Of a DNA stretch of 64,000 nucleotides, positions 18,086 to 26,655 are shown piece by piece. The notes beneath the pieces were generated by a model. It saw nothing but the letters and a program-made list of their open reading frames with translations, had not been told where the DNA came from and ran no database searches. The translations under genes and the position numbers were made by a program. The stretch comes from JACCZX01 sp963807155 (lineage in GTDB: Bacteria > Pseudomonadota > Gammaproteobacteria > Burkholderiales > Burkholderiaceae_F): positions 62,001-126,000 of the forward strand of contig CAWEAZ010000031.1 in NCBI GenBank assembly GCA_963807155.1, given 5' to 3'. The number at the start of each line of letters is the position of its first letter. Position 1 is the stretch's first letter.

Positions 18086-18595
18086 ATGAAAGCGATAGTC
18101 ACTGAACGCCTCACGATCAGGCCGTTCACGCTCGACGATGCGGCCTTCATCGTTGCATTGCTGAATGACTCCGACTGGCTGCGGTTCATCGGCGACAAAG
18201 CGGTGAAAACCGAGGAAGACGCGCGCCGCTATCTCGCGGCGGGGCCAATGGCGATGTATGCGTTGCACGGCTTCGGCCTGTGCGCGATCGAGCGGACCAA
18301 GGATCGATCGACGATTGGAATGTGTGGCTTGATCCGGCGCGAGGGCCTTACGGACGTGGATATCGGTTATGCCTTGGTGCCGGAAGCACGAGGGCAGGGC
18401 TTCGCGCTGGAAGCAGCACAGGCAGTTCTCGAACATGGGCTAACCACACTGGGTATCGACAGGATCGTGGCGATCACAGATCCCGACAACGTGGCGTCAA
18501 CTCGCGTGCTCGAAGGGATCGGCATGCGCTTCGAGCGCCATATGCATATGGGCGAGGGCGCCAAACGCGTTGCGCTCTACGCCGTTGGACGCTAA
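18086..18595 (+). CDS. GNAT family N-acetyltransferase (RimJ-like)
   Basis: 169 aa starting at ATG 18086 (MKAIVTERLTIRPF), the canonical RimJ/RimL-type opening; an in-frame TTG 12 bases upstream is less likely. The acetyl-CoA-binding motif A is ALVPEARGQGFALEAAQAVL, and the C-terminal SxxVLEGIGMRFE segment is typical. Substrate unknown. It lies between unrelated genes and ends 22 bases before the convergent Bug receptor gene. Confidence 0.88.
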   Translation: MKAIVTERLTIRPFTLDDAAFIVALLNDSDWLRFIGDKAVKTEEDARRYLAAGPMAMYALHGFGLCAIERTKDRSTIGMCGLIRREGLTDVDIGYALVPEARGQGFALEAAQAVLEHGLTTLGIDRIVAITDPDNVASTRVLEGIGMRFERHMHMGEGAKRVALYAVGR

Positions 18596-18617
18596 GAGCT
18601 CAGTTCATCGCTGACCT

Positions 18618-19604
18618 TCACTCCGCTGTGATCTTTGCGTCGCGGATCACCTTGCCCCACTTAGCGGTCTCAGTGCCGATAAACGACTCGAATTCAGCTG
18701 GCGTGCTCCCGACCGGGATCGTGCCCATCTCATCGAACTTCTGCTTGACGTCCGGCAGCTTCACAATGGCTGCGACCTCGTCGGCAACGCGCTTGATGAC
18801 AGCCGGCGGCGTTCCGGCTGGCGCCAAGATTCCTGCCCACGTGCTGCCCGTGAAACCTTTGATGCCCTGCTCGATGAAGGTCGGCACGTCGGGCAGCGCG
18901 GCGAGACGCGTTTCGCTCGCCACCCCGATCAAACGCACCTTGCCGGTCTTGCCCGGATTGATCAAGCCAACGGCCGCGTCCATGAACAACTGGATGTGGC
19001 CGCCCATCAAGTCCGTCAATGCCGGCGCCGCGCCCTTGTAAGGGATGTGCACCATGCTCGTTTGCGTCATCGACTTCAGCAATTCGGTGGTCAGGTTGAC
19101 TGCCGAACCGTTGCCGCTCGAGCCGTAGCTCACCTTGCCGGGATTTTTGCGCGCGTAGTCAATCAGATCGGCCGCGCTCTTGAACGGCGTGTCGTTGTTA
19201 ACCGCGGCCACCAGCGGAGAGATGCCGATCAACGAAACCGCAGCGAGATCCTTCTTTGGGTCGTACGGCAATTTCGGATACAGCGTGATGTTGGCCGCAT
19301 AGGCCGCGATCACGACGGCGAACGTATATCCGTCCGGTGGCGATTTGGCGAGAGCGTCGACGCCGACGATGCTGTTGGCACCGGGCTTGTTGTCGATCAC
19401 GATCGCCTGCCCGAGCCGTTCCTGCAGCTTCTGTGTCACCAGCCGCGCAGTGATATCGGTGAAACCGCCCGGCGTATAGGGCACGATCACTTTGATCGGC
19501 TTCGCTGGCCACGCCTGAGCCTCGGCTCGCGGCACGAGCAACGTCGCGGCCCCGGCGACAAGCGCACCGTTGAAACGGCGGCGGTTGATCTGCTTCACGT
19601 TCAT
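18618..19604 (-). CDS. Bug/TctC-type periplasmic substrate-binding protein
   Basis: 328 aa from ATG 19604. The signal peptide carries a twin-arginine-like NRRRF stretch, then AEAQAWPAKPIKVIVPYTPGGFTDITAR, the usual Bug opening whose PGG-x-D/T loop contacts the ligand carboxylate. The SYGSSGNGSAVNLTTELL and MVHIPYKGAAPALTDLMGG motifs are also family-typical. The open frame extends 51 codons further upstream but that part lies inside the acyl-CoA synthetase gene. No TctA/TctB membrane genes are near, so it is an orphan receptor, common in Burkholderiales. It overlaps the synthetase stop by ATGA, suggesting its ligand is the acid that enzyme activates. Confidence 0.93.
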   Translation of the reverse strand: MNVKQINRRRFNGALVAGAATLLVPRAEAQAWPAKPIKVIVPYTPGGFTDITARLVTQKLQERLGQAIVIDNKPGANSIVGVDALAKSPPDGYTFAVVIAAYAANITLYPKLPYDPKKDLAAVSLIGISPLVAAVNNDTPFKSAADLIDYARKNPGKVSYGSSGNGSAVNLTTELLKSMTQTSMVHIPYKGAAPALTDLMGGHIQLFMDAAVGLINPGKTGKVRLIGVASETRLAALPDVPTFIEQGIKGFTGSTWAGILAPAGTPPAVIKRVADEVAAIVKLPDVKQKFDEMGTIPVGSTPAEFESFIGTETAKWGKVIRDAKITAE

Positions 19605-21154
19605 CTTGTCTCCTCCTGAAAACCTCTCGGGTGTTCGATCACGTAGCGCTTGCGCAATTCGCGCTTCAGTACTTTTCCCAGTGCGTTGCGCGGTAGTTCG
19701 TCGACGCACACCAGATCGGCTAGCCGTTGAGTCTTGCCGACCCTTGCGTTCATCCATTCGCGTAACGCGGCAGCGGGAATGGCGTTACCGGCGCGCTGCA
19801 CGACGAAGGCTACCGGCGTTTCGCCCCACTGCGTCGACGGCACGCCGACCACTGCGGCCTCGTCCACCGCGGCGTGCTCACGCAGCTGCGCCTCAAGGTC
19901 ACTGGAGTAGATATTGAAGCCACCGGAGATGATCATGTCCTTCTTGCGATCGAACAGCGTCAGAAACCCATCGGCGTCGAACCGGCCGACATCTCCGGTG
20001 CGGATGAAACGCTTGCCATCGGCCGCGTACCACTCGGCTTCGCGCGTCTGCTGCGGCTGGTTGTGATATCCCGTCATCATCGTCGGCGAGTGGCCGACGA
20101 TTTCACCGGCTTCACCGATGGCGACCTCGTGCCCGTGATCGTCGATCAGCCGGACATCATGACCTTCAGCCGGCCGGCCCACGGTATGCAACTTGTCGGG
20201 ATGGCGGTGCGCTTCGAGGATGAACGTGCCGCCGCCTTCGGTCATGCCATAGAACTCGATCAGTCCTCCCGGCCAGCGAGCGAGCACATCGGCCTTTAAC
20301 GCTGTCGAAAATGGTGCGCTCGTGGAAAACTTCATGCGAAACGACGACAGATCGTGGCTGCTGAAATTTGTCAGCGCCATGATGCGTTGGTACTGCACCG
20401 GCACCAGCATCGTATGCGTTGCGCGATGCCGCTCGGCCAGCGCCAGATAATCGGCAGCATCGAACTTCGCCATCAGTACAACGGTGCCGCCCAGTCCGAG
20501 CGCGGGAAAGAACGCCACCAGCGTCGTGTTTGAATACAACGGCGTCGCCAAAATGGTCACCGCGTCGGGCCCATAGCCGTACGGTGCGCCGCGCAACGTG
20601 TGCATCCAGCGCATCACATGAGGTTGCACGATGCCTTTCGGTGTGCCGGTCGTACCCGACGAGTAGATGAGGTTGAACGGCGATTCCGGCGTAACGGTCA
20701 CCGCTAACGGCTCAGTGCCCGCCGCGCCAAGCCAGTCATCAAACGGCCTTCCTGGTACGCCGGCTTCGAGCGCGATGCAACGGGGCGTCACGTCGTCAGG
20801 TAGCAGTGCTGTCGCTGTTGCATCGACGAACAGCAGCCGGGCATCGGCGTCGCGCAACATCGACTTGAAAGTGGCCGACGTGACCGAAGGCGCGAGCGGC
20901 GCTACAAGCGCACCCGCACGCAGGCCTCCGAGGAAGAGCGCCGCTTGTTGTGGCGTAGTTGATCCGCAGAGCGCAATCACGTCGCCCGCGCGCACGCCGT
21001 CGCGCTGAAGCGCGACGGCTACGCGATCCATCAGTGCGTCGAGCTCGGCGAAGGTGAGCTGCCGGTCGCCTTGCACCAACGCTGGCTGGTGCGGTCGCGC
21101 CGCCGCGTGCTCGCGAACGACATCGGCGATATTGCGAAACGTCGTGTCAAACAT
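19601..21154 (-). CDS. AMP-dependent acyl-CoA synthetase/ligase
   Basis: 517 aa, ANL superfamily. Motifs in order: phosphate loop YSSGTTGTPKG (164-174), EFYGMTEGG adenylate motif, RTGDVGRFDADGF with the hinge Asp, GGFNIYSSDLE, and the C-terminal catalytic lysine in RNALGKVLKREL. It makes an acyl-AMP and then acyl-CoA from a carboxylic acid; substrate unknown, though the mid-size family resembles fatty or aryl acid ligases. It is translationally coupled to a Bug receptor downstream, which suggests an imported acid as substrate. Confidence 0.9.
   Translation of the reverse strand: MFDTTFRNIADVVREHAAARPHQPALVQGDRQLTFAELDALMDRVAVALQRDGVRAGDVIALCGSTTPQQAALFLGGLRAGALVAPLAPSVTSATFKSMLRDADARLLFVDATATALLPDDVTPRCIALEAGVPGRPFDDWLGAAGTEPLAVTVTPESPFNLIYSSGTTGTPKGIVQPHVMRWMHTLRGAPYGYGPDAVTILATPLYSNTTLVAFFPALGLGGTVVLMAKFDAADYLALAERHRATHTMLVPVQYQRIMALTNFSSHDLSSFRMKFSTSAPFSTALKADVLARWPGGLIEFYGMTEGGGTFILEAHRHPDKLHTVGRPAEGHDVRLIDDHGHEVAIGEAGEIVGHSPTMMTGYHNQPQQTREAEWYAADGKRFIRTGDVGRFDADGFLTLFDRKKDMIISGGFNIYSSDLEAQLREHAAVDEAAVVGVPSTQWGETPVAFVVQRAGNAIPAAALREWMNARVGKTQRLADLVCVDELPRNALGKVLKRELRKRYVIEHPRGFQEETR
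19611..19617 (-). promoter_or_regulatory. Strong Shine-Dalgarno deciding the Bug receptor start
   Basis: On the minus strand AGGAGGA lies 6 bases before ATG 19604. It sits inside the 3' end of the acyl-CoA synthetase gene and makes 19604 the clear start despite the longer open frame. Confidence 0.8.
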
Positions 21155-21227
21155 GCGGCCGGGAACGCGCGTTACTTCGTCCCTGGGCCGCGACGCTCAC
21201 TACGTCGCGCAAAACAGCGAACGCATC

Positions 21228-21632
21228 TCACTTTTTGAACTTCTTGACACATTCGCCGATCGGCTCGGAATAGACCTTCGGTTTCCAGTCCCCTCCCGTC
21301 TTGTTCTCGTAAGTTGCGACGATGCGATAACGCGTGCAGGCTTCGAGATCGATCTCAACGTCCAGAGACGCGGGGCGGAAGATGCCCCGCGCGCTCTCAA
21401 AGTTCAATGTGATCTTGTGCTTGCCGGGGGCGATCGGGTCGCTCTTTCGCGGGTTCCGAGTGCTTTTACCATCTACTTTGCTGATCGCAAGCCGGGCCTC
21501 CTTGCGCAGCTCCGATGCATCGCCGGATTCGACGATGGCATACGGCTGGTCGTACATGCCCGCAAAGGCGGCGGGGAGGGCAAGTGTCGCAAGCACAGTG
21601 GCGAAGAGCAGTTTGTTCACGATGTCCCTCAC
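21228..21632 (-). CDS. Hypothetical secreted protein, 134 aa
   Basis: I do not recognise the family. It has a clear signal peptide (MRDIVNKLLFATVLATLALPAAFA, cleaved after AFA), then a small mixed-polarity domain with two cysteines (ACTRY and GECVKKFKK) that could form a disulfide in the periplasm, and a Lys-rich end. The segment PIAPGKHKITL followed later by CTRYRIVATYENK resembles the beta-sandwich layout of periplasmic PEGA/carbohydrate-binding-like accessory domains, but this is only a resemblance. A start at 21632 leaves a divergent gap of some 300 bases to the lipoprotein gene. Confidence 0.75.
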   Translation of the reverse strand: MRDIVNKLLFATVLATLALPAAFAGMYDQPYAIVESGDASELRKEARLAISKVDGKSTRNPRKSDPIAPGKHKITLNFESARGIFRPASLDVEIDLEACTRYRIVATYENKTGGDWKPKVYSEPIGECVKKFKK

Positions 21633-21943
21633 AACGGGTTTATGACGGTTAATGGGTGCGGTTCATTGCGATCAACATGTTGCTTCTCATACTGGCCAAT
21701 ATAGTTGCACTGATCAAGGGATCCGGCCTCGTAGCGCTGGTGCGTCTGTCCGCCCGAAGTGAGCAGACACGGACTGCGGGAGAGGGCGATGAGGACTGCG
21801 AAAGACTTAGTTCGTTGCTAATACTGGGTCGCGGAGCTGAGTTAACATAATGCACATTATGCGCAGTCACTCAGCCTGGAGGTCATTCCTCGCCTCCGAG
21901 CCGTCGGCATGGAAAATGCAATGCTTCCGCCGCGAGGTGCCTG
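21633..21943. other. Gene-free divergent region (about 310 bases)
   Basis: Lies between the 134-aa secreted protein gene (-) and the lipoprotein gene (+), so it should carry both promoters. Apart from the palindrome at 21846-21861, I see only a short hydrophobic open frame (21656-21850) with no ribosome-binding site or recognisable homology, which I do not call. Confidence 0.4.
21846..21861. promoter_or_regulatory. Palindrome CATAATG-CA-CATTATG, possible operator
   Basis: A perfect 7-bp inverted repeat with a 2-base spacer, AT-rich in a GC-rich surrounding, about 85 bases upstream of the inferred lipoprotein start. Its size and symmetry suit a dimeric regulator. No regulator can be named. 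Confidence 0.4.
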
Positions 21944-22569
21944 ATGCAAACAATGAGTCGAGTGCTTCTTTCTTTCCAGCGCAATTTGGTTGTCGTGCGT
22001 GCGCGACAACGCGCATGGATGCGCAGTGGACTAATCCTGATTACCAAGGCAAGAATGTTCGCGGCGCATCAGTCCTGGTGGCTTGTGAGGCGCCGGACCT
22101 CACGGTTCAGCGTATTTGCGAGGATCAGCTGGCGGCGGCAGTTTCAGCGCGGGGCGCGAAGGCTACTTTGAACTCGCAGCTCTCACCGGCCGGCACACCG
22201 CCCGCTGGGAACGATCCGTATCTGGCTGCGGCGAAGCGAGTCGGTGCGAGCGCGATTGTTCGAATGACTCTGAATTCCAGCGCGCCGGTAGCGGTCGATA
22301 GCGGACCTTCGATCGGGATCGGGGTCGGAGGTAGTTCCGGTGGCTACCGCGGCGGAGGCAGTTTCGGCGGCGTCGGTATCGGCTTCCCGATTGGTGGCGC
22401 GCGCGTGAGTCAGGCGTTCGGTGCGGAGACGGCGCTGATCGACCCAGCGAACGGAGCAACGATGTGGTCCGGGCGCGCTAGCAGTTCAACTGCGCAAGAT
22501 GTGACCGGCCAAATCACCGAGCTGGCTCAAACTACGATTGGAGCACTTCAAGGCACGGGGCTGCTGTAA
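21944..22569 (+). CDS. Probable lipoprotein, glycine-rich; signal peptide broken by two +1 slips
   Basis: The open frame from about 22000 to the TAA at 22567-22569 reads CATTRMDAQWTNPDYQGKNV, a conserved domain with TVQRICEDQLAAAV, a Gly/Ser-rich loop (SIGIGVGGSSGG) and WSGRASSSTAQD near the end. This resembles DUF4136-like small lipoproteins. The frame as given has no signal peptide. Starting at ATG 21944 (or 21953) and removing one T at 21974-21975 and one base at 21996 gives MSRVLLSSSAIWLSAC, a textbook lipobox (LSAC) joined in frame. I take this as the real start; the repaired precursor is 207 aa. The outer-membrane role is not known. Confidence 0.65.
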
Positions 22570-22587
22570 CAAGCAGCATTAGCTGTC

Positions 22588-23422
22588 TCACGTAAGGGCT
22601 TGATTTGACGCTACTTCCCAGAAGCTCGGTTCCTTGCTATTCGCGTCAACTTTATTGCCCAATGGCCTGAAAAGATTGAGGAAATTTGAAGTCGAGGCCG
22701 CGGCGATCTCCTCGACGCTCACTTTCTTCAGCTCAGCCAGTTTCTGCGCAACTTTCGGCACAAAGCCCGGCTCGTTCGTCTTCCCACGGTGAGGTACCGG
22801 CGCCAGGTACGGGGAGTCTGTTTCGATCAGTAGTCGCTCCAACGGCACGGCGCGCGCCACTTCCTGCAGCTCACGTGCATTTTTGAACGTGACGATTCCT
22901 GAAAACGAAATGTAGAAGCCGAGCTTCATCGCTGCTTCGGCGACCGCGAGCGATTCGGTAAAGCAGTGCATAACGCCCCCTGCTTCGCGCTGCGCCCTCC
23001 TCCTGCATCAACCTGATCGTGTCCGCTGACGACGATCGCGTGTGAATGATCAGCGGCTTGCCGCAGCGACGCGCCGCCCGAATGTGCGTGCGAAATCGAA
23101 TGCGCTGCCATTCGAGCGGCTCCTGCAGGCGAAAATAGTCGAGTCCGGTTTCACCGATGGCAACAACCTTCGGATGGTCAGCCAGCGCGACGAGCTGGTC
23201 GATCGTCGGCTCGTCCGTGTCCTGATAGTCCGGATGCACACCGACCGAGCAGACAATGTGGTCGTGCTGTTCTGCTACTGCGAGCACGGCTGGAAACTCG
23301 GTCAGTGTCGTGCAAACGTTTAATGCTGCGACAACGTTGTTGTCGCGCATTCGCTGCAACACGCCCGGCAAGTCCTGAGCGAGCTCCGGAAACGACAAAT
23401 GGCAGTGGGAATCGATGTACAT
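22588..23422 (-). pseudogene. TatD family metal-dependent hydrolase (frame broken by +1)
   Basis: TatD-type deoxyribonuclease/phosphohydrolase, TIM-barrel with two metals. The N-terminal metal site is D-S-H-C-H in MYIDSHCHLSF; further sites are the GETGLDYF segment (Glu), H in KPLIIHTRSS, and MHCFTES followed by ETDSPYLAP with the last Asp. The frame breaks at 22984-22985: as given the protein turns to Arg-rich residues after MQEEGAAR, but dropping one A of the AA pair gives EEGAARAGGVMHCF, the family consensus. Repaired length 277 aa. It is the last gene of the mltG-tmk-holB-pilZ-tatD run, the usual order in betaproteobacteria. Confidence 0.88.
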
Positions 23423-23433
23423 GCGTCAGATAA

Positions 23434-23452
23434 GCCGGCCGGGATGGCCGGC
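23434..23452 (-). other. Intergenic hairpin between pilZ and tatD
   Basis: GCCGGCC (23434-23440) pairs with GGCCGGC (23446-23452) around a 5-base loop, a strong 7-bp all-GC stem. It sits in the 50 bases between pilZ and tatD. Only a weak TTATCT follows in the transcribed direction, so it is probably an mRNA structure or partial stop rather than a full terminator. Confidence 0.4.
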
Positions 23453-23472
23453 AACACGCGATTCTAGAAAGA

Positions 23473-23859
23473 CTACAGGGTGTGCGTCGGCCGGGCAGAC
23501 TTCAGCGCGCCGCCAAGCGCATCTTCGATACGCTTGCGCGCGTTGAGCCCAGTCTCGTCGGAAGGAAAATGCACGCCGATGCCAGGCGTCTTGCTGCCAC
23601 CGGCCGCGGGACTGATCCATACAACTTTGCCTGCGACCGGAATGCGTGTTGGGTCGTCGAGCAGCGTCAGGATCAGATAGACATCATCGCCCAGCTGGTA
23701 CGGCCGCGTCGTCGGAACGAACATGCCACCGCTTTTCAGATACGGCATGTAAGCGGCGTACAGCGCCGCCTTTTCTTTGATCGACAGCGATAGAACAGCC
23801 GGCCGCGCGCCACCCGGTGCCGCAGCCTGTCCGTTTCCGCCTTTGCCGCTGTCGTTCAT
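23473..23859 (-). CDS. pilZ: PilZ domain protein (type IV pilus assembly PilZ)
   Basis: 128 aa. The N-terminal 20 residues are Gly/Ala-rich and disordered; the rest is a PilZ beta-barrel with LSLSIKEKAALYAAYMPYLKSGGMFVPT and VVWISPAAGG. The RxxxR and D/NxSxxG motifs needed for cyclic-di-GMP binding are absent or poor, as in true PilZ from type IV pilus systems, which acts with PilB and FimX without binding the nucleotide. Position between holB and tatD is the conserved location for pilZ in proteobacteria. Its start overlaps the holB stop by 4 bases. Confidence 0.9.
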   Translation of the reverse strand: MNDSGKGGNGQAAAPGGARPAVLSLSIKEKAALYAAYMPYLKSGGMFVPTTRPYQLGDDVYLILTLLDDPTRIPVAGKVVWISPAAGGSKTPGIGVHFPSDETGLNARKRIEDALGGALKSARPTHTL

Positions 23860-24941
23860 CCTGCCGTAGCCGCTCCTTGTGGCCGCATCGCTTCGGCATA
23901 ACCGAGCAACGCGCTTTCAATCACCAGACGTGCGTTCAGCGGATGATCGCTGACCGCTTGAGTTTGCGCCAGTGCCGCTGTCCATTCGGCGACGCGCACA
24001 GGCTCCACCGTCCGGCCGAGCGCCGCAAACTGGCGCTGGTGTTGAGGATAGTAACGAACGCGTCCCGCTAGTCTTTCCGCTAATAAGTCCCATCCCCACC
24101 GCTGTAACAGACGGATCGCCGGCGCTACGGCAATGTCTTTCGGCACGGTACTGACGATCTGAGCGCCTGTTAGCGCCGCCCCCCGACTGAGCAGCGTGAT
24201 CAGCGCCTCGTGCAGCGCCGGGTCCAGTGTCTGGCGGACATCGGGCGTCGCTTCCCCTTCGATGCATAGCGGCGCCCCGCCCGCCTCTGCCAGCCTTGCC
24301 TCCGCTCGCTCGACGCCTTTCGATTGCAGCCACTTGAGGGCTTGCGCATGACTCGGGATCGGGGCACGCAGAAGCACGCACCGCGACAGGATCGTCGGCA
24401 GAACCGCGTCGAGCTGGTCGCTGACCGCCAGAAACGTAACCCCAGGCGGCGGCTCTTCCAGCACCTTCAAAAGCGCGTTAGCTGCGGGAGCATTCAACGC
24501 CTCGGCCGGCAACAGCAGCACGACGCGGCGGCCGCCACGATGCGAAGAGATCGCAAGAAATTCGCTGATCTTGCGCACCTGGTCGATCACGATTTCGCGG
24601 CTTGGTTTGGCCTTGCTCGAGCGCGTTTCGGTTCGGTCCGTTTGCGAGTCTTCGTCGTTGCCGTCAGCGTCATCGCGATCCGGCATCAAGGCTGCGGGCG
24701 TTAGCCATCTCAAATCGGGGTGGTTATCGGCGGCTATCAGTTGGCAACCTGCGCAGCGCCCGCACGGTGCCGCATCAACGGGTGACTCGCACAGCAAAAG
24801 CTGCGCATACGCCTTCATCAGATGACGCTTGCCGATGCCGCGCCCTCCATGCAACAACAAGGCGTGCGGCAGCCGCTCGCGCCAGCTCACCAGCTGCGAC
24901 CACAGCTCATGCTGCCAGGGCAATGGAGTCAGCCGTTCCAT
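23856..24941 (-). CDS. holB: DNA polymerase III delta' subunit
   Basis: 361 aa, clamp-loader subunit of the replicative polymerase. The N-terminal AAA+ domain has a degenerate P-loop GGRGIGKRHLM (delta' does not bind ATP) and a zinc module with cysteines at CESPVDAAPCGRCAGC. The switch and sensor segments VLLLPAEALNAPAANALLKVLEEPP and TILSRC are typical. An acidic insert (DRDDADGNDEDSQTDRTE) is a lineage feature. It overlaps pilZ downstream and tmk upstream (13 bases with the longest frame), forming a tightly packed operon. Confidence 0.94.
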   Translation of the reverse strand: MERLTPLPWQHELWSQLVSWRERLPHALLLHGGRGIGKRHLMKAYAQLLLCESPVDAAPCGRCAGCQLIAADNHPDLRWLTPAALMPDRDDADGNDEDSQTDRTETRSSKAKPSREIVIDQVRKISEFLAISSHRGGRRVVLLLPAEALNAPAANALLKVLEEPPPGVTFLAVSDQLDAVLPTILSRCVLLRAPIPSHAQALKWLQSKGVERAEARLAEAGGAPLCIEGEATPDVRQTLDPALHEALITLLSRGAALTGAQIVSTVPKDIAVAPAIRLLQRWGWDLLAERLAGRVRYYPQHQRQFAALGRTVEPVRVAEWTAALAQTQAVSDHPLNARLVIESALLGYAEAMRPQGAATAG

Positions 24942-25546
24942 TGCCGCATCAGGTGATCGAGCTGCTCGCGCACAGCGTCGCGCTCCAGTTCGCCATCGAC
25001 GATGAAGAAGCGTGCCGGATCTGCAGCGGCTCTTTTCAAATACATCGCGCGCACCGCGCCAAAGAACGCGATCGGTTCGGCTTCGAACCGGTCGGCGGGC
25101 CGCGCTTGCGCGAGACGCCTAGCCGCTACTTCGGGTGCGACATCGAACAGAATGGTCAAGGCGGGTTGCAGGTCCGGATGAACCCATTGCTCGAGCTCTG
25201 CGATGGCGCGCTCGTCCATCCCGCGTCCACCCGCCTGGTAGGCATACGTCGCGTCGGTGAACCGGTCGCACAGAACCCATTGCCCTGCTGCGAGCGCAGG
25301 CCGAATGACCTTTGCCAGGTGCTCGGCGCGCGCCGCGAACATCAACATCGTCTCGGTCTCGCGCGTCATCGGCTGATTCAGCACCATTTCGCGCAACGAC
25401 TCACCCAGGGGAGTTCCGCCCGGTTCACGCGTCAACACCGGTGTCACGCCGCGCACACGCAGTGTTGCGGCGACTCCATCAATATGCGTGCTCTTACCCG
25501 ACCCATCGATACCTTCGAACGTTACGAAGCGGCCGCGCTCGCTCAT
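24929..25546 (-). CDS. tmk: Thymidylate kinase
   Basis: 205 aa from ATG 25546 (MSERGRFVTFEGIDGSGKST), preferred over the longer frame because it forms an ATGA overlap with the mltG stop. P-loop GIDGSGKS at about residues 10-17, the DR motif in VLCDRFTDATYAYQ, and the LID region rich in Arg (GGRGMDE). It phosphorylates dTMP to dTDP for DNA synthesis. Order mltG-tmk-holB is conserved across proteobacteria. Confidence 0.95.
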   Translation of the reverse strand: MSERGRFVTFEGIDGSGKSTHIDGVAATLRVRGVTPVLTREPGGTPLGESLREMVLNQPMTRETETMLMFAARAEHLAKVIRPALAAGQWVLCDRFTDATYAYQAGGRGMDERAIAELEQWVHPDLQPALTILFDVAPEVAARRLAQARPADRFEAEPIAFFGAVRAMYLKRAAADPARFFIVDGELERDAVREQLDHLMRQWNG

Positions 25547-26562
25547 CGCCGGCAACACCTCTGGTAGGCGTCCACCGCACGATTGTGTTCGGCCAGCGTT
25601 GCCGAGAAGTGCGAGGTGCCGTCGCCGCGCGATACGAAGTACAGCGCCGACGTATTTGCCGGATTCAACGCTGCCTCGATCGATGCACGACCGGGTAGCG
25701 CAATGGGCGTCGGCGGCAACCCGGCGCGCGTATACGAGTTGTACGGCCCATCGGCAAGCAGATCGCGCTTGCGCAAGTTGCCGTCGAACGAAGGCCCGAT
25801 TCCATAAATGACGGACGGATCGGTCTGCAGCAACATGCCTTGCCTCAGTCGATTGACAAAAACACCGGCAATCATCGCTCGCTCCGAGGCCTGCCCAGTT
25901 TCCTTTTCGATAATCGACGCCATCTTCAGCGCTTCGTAGGGGGTGGCGTACGGCAGGTCACCCTTCCGAGCCGCCCACGCATCCTGCAGCAGTTTCATCT
26001 GTGCCCGGTATGCCTGCCGGTAGATGTCCAGATCTGACGTGCCCGGGTCATAGACGTAGGTTTCCGGTGCGAACAAGCCTTCGGGATGCGTCTCGCTGGC
26101 GCCGATCGCCTTCAGCAGTTCCTCGGACGACATCCGCGCCGAATCCTGTTTCAACTGCGTTTGCGCGGCGAGCAAAGCACGCAGCTCCCGAAAAGCGATG
26201 CCCTCCACCACCGTTAGCCGCTCGCGGATGACGTCGCCCGCCTGCAGCTTTGCGAGTAGCCCAGCGAGCGTAATGCCGCGATCGATCGCATAGCGGCCAG
26301 CGCGCAGTGACTGCGCGGTGCCCGTGAAGCGCGCTGCTGCCACCATCGCGTCTGCGTTTACTTCGATTCCGGCGACCTGCGCGGCTTGCGCGATGCTTCG
26401 TACCGAACTGCCAGCAGGAACGCGAAGTTCGACTCGATCGGATTTGAACGGTAGCGGACGTTCGAACAGATACCAACGCCCCACGAGTCCCGCGGCAAAC
26501 AGCGCGATGCCGGCAAACACCACAAGACTGACAAATATGCGCGCACGGCTACGCTTTTTCAT
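25543..26562 (-). CDS. mltG: Endolytic peptidoglycan transglycosylase MltG
   Basis: 339 aa from ATG 26562 (MKKRSRARIFV); the open frame begins 18 codons earlier but lacks the basic-then-hydrophobic start. One N-terminal membrane anchor (about 9-28), a LysM-like domain with VPAGSSVRSIAQ, then the YceG catalytic domain with the essential Glu in ASIIEKETG and PYNSYTRAGLPPTPI. It cuts nascent glycan strands and sets their length in the periplasm. Divergent from ygfZ. Confidence 0.94.
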   Translation of the reverse strand: MKKRSRARIFVSLVVFAGIALFAAGLVGRWYLFERPLPFKSDRVELRVPAGSSVRSIAQAAQVAGIEVNADAMVAAARFTGTAQSLRAGRYAIDRGITLAGLLAKLQAGDVIRERLTVVEGIAFRELRALLAAQTQLKQDSARMSSEELLKAIGASETHPEGLFAPETYVYDPGTSDLDIYRQAYRAQMKLLQDAWAARKGDLPYATPYEALKMASIIEKETGQASERAMIAGVFVNRLRQGMLLQTDPSVIYGIGPSFDGNLRKRDLLADGPYNSYTRAGLPPTPIALPGRASIEAALNPANTSALYFVSRGDGTSHFSATLAEHNRAVDAYQRCCRR

Positions 26563-26655
26563 TGCAGCGGGGTCATGGAACGACGAAGAAGTTGAAACGA
26601 CTAAACAAGCGCCCAACTATATTAATCTGCGGGCTCAACTTCGACGATAAAGGCT

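Noticed and set aside
21656..21850. 64-codon hydrophobic open frame in the divergent gap
   Set aside because: No ribosome-binding site and no similarity that I recognise; too weak to call.
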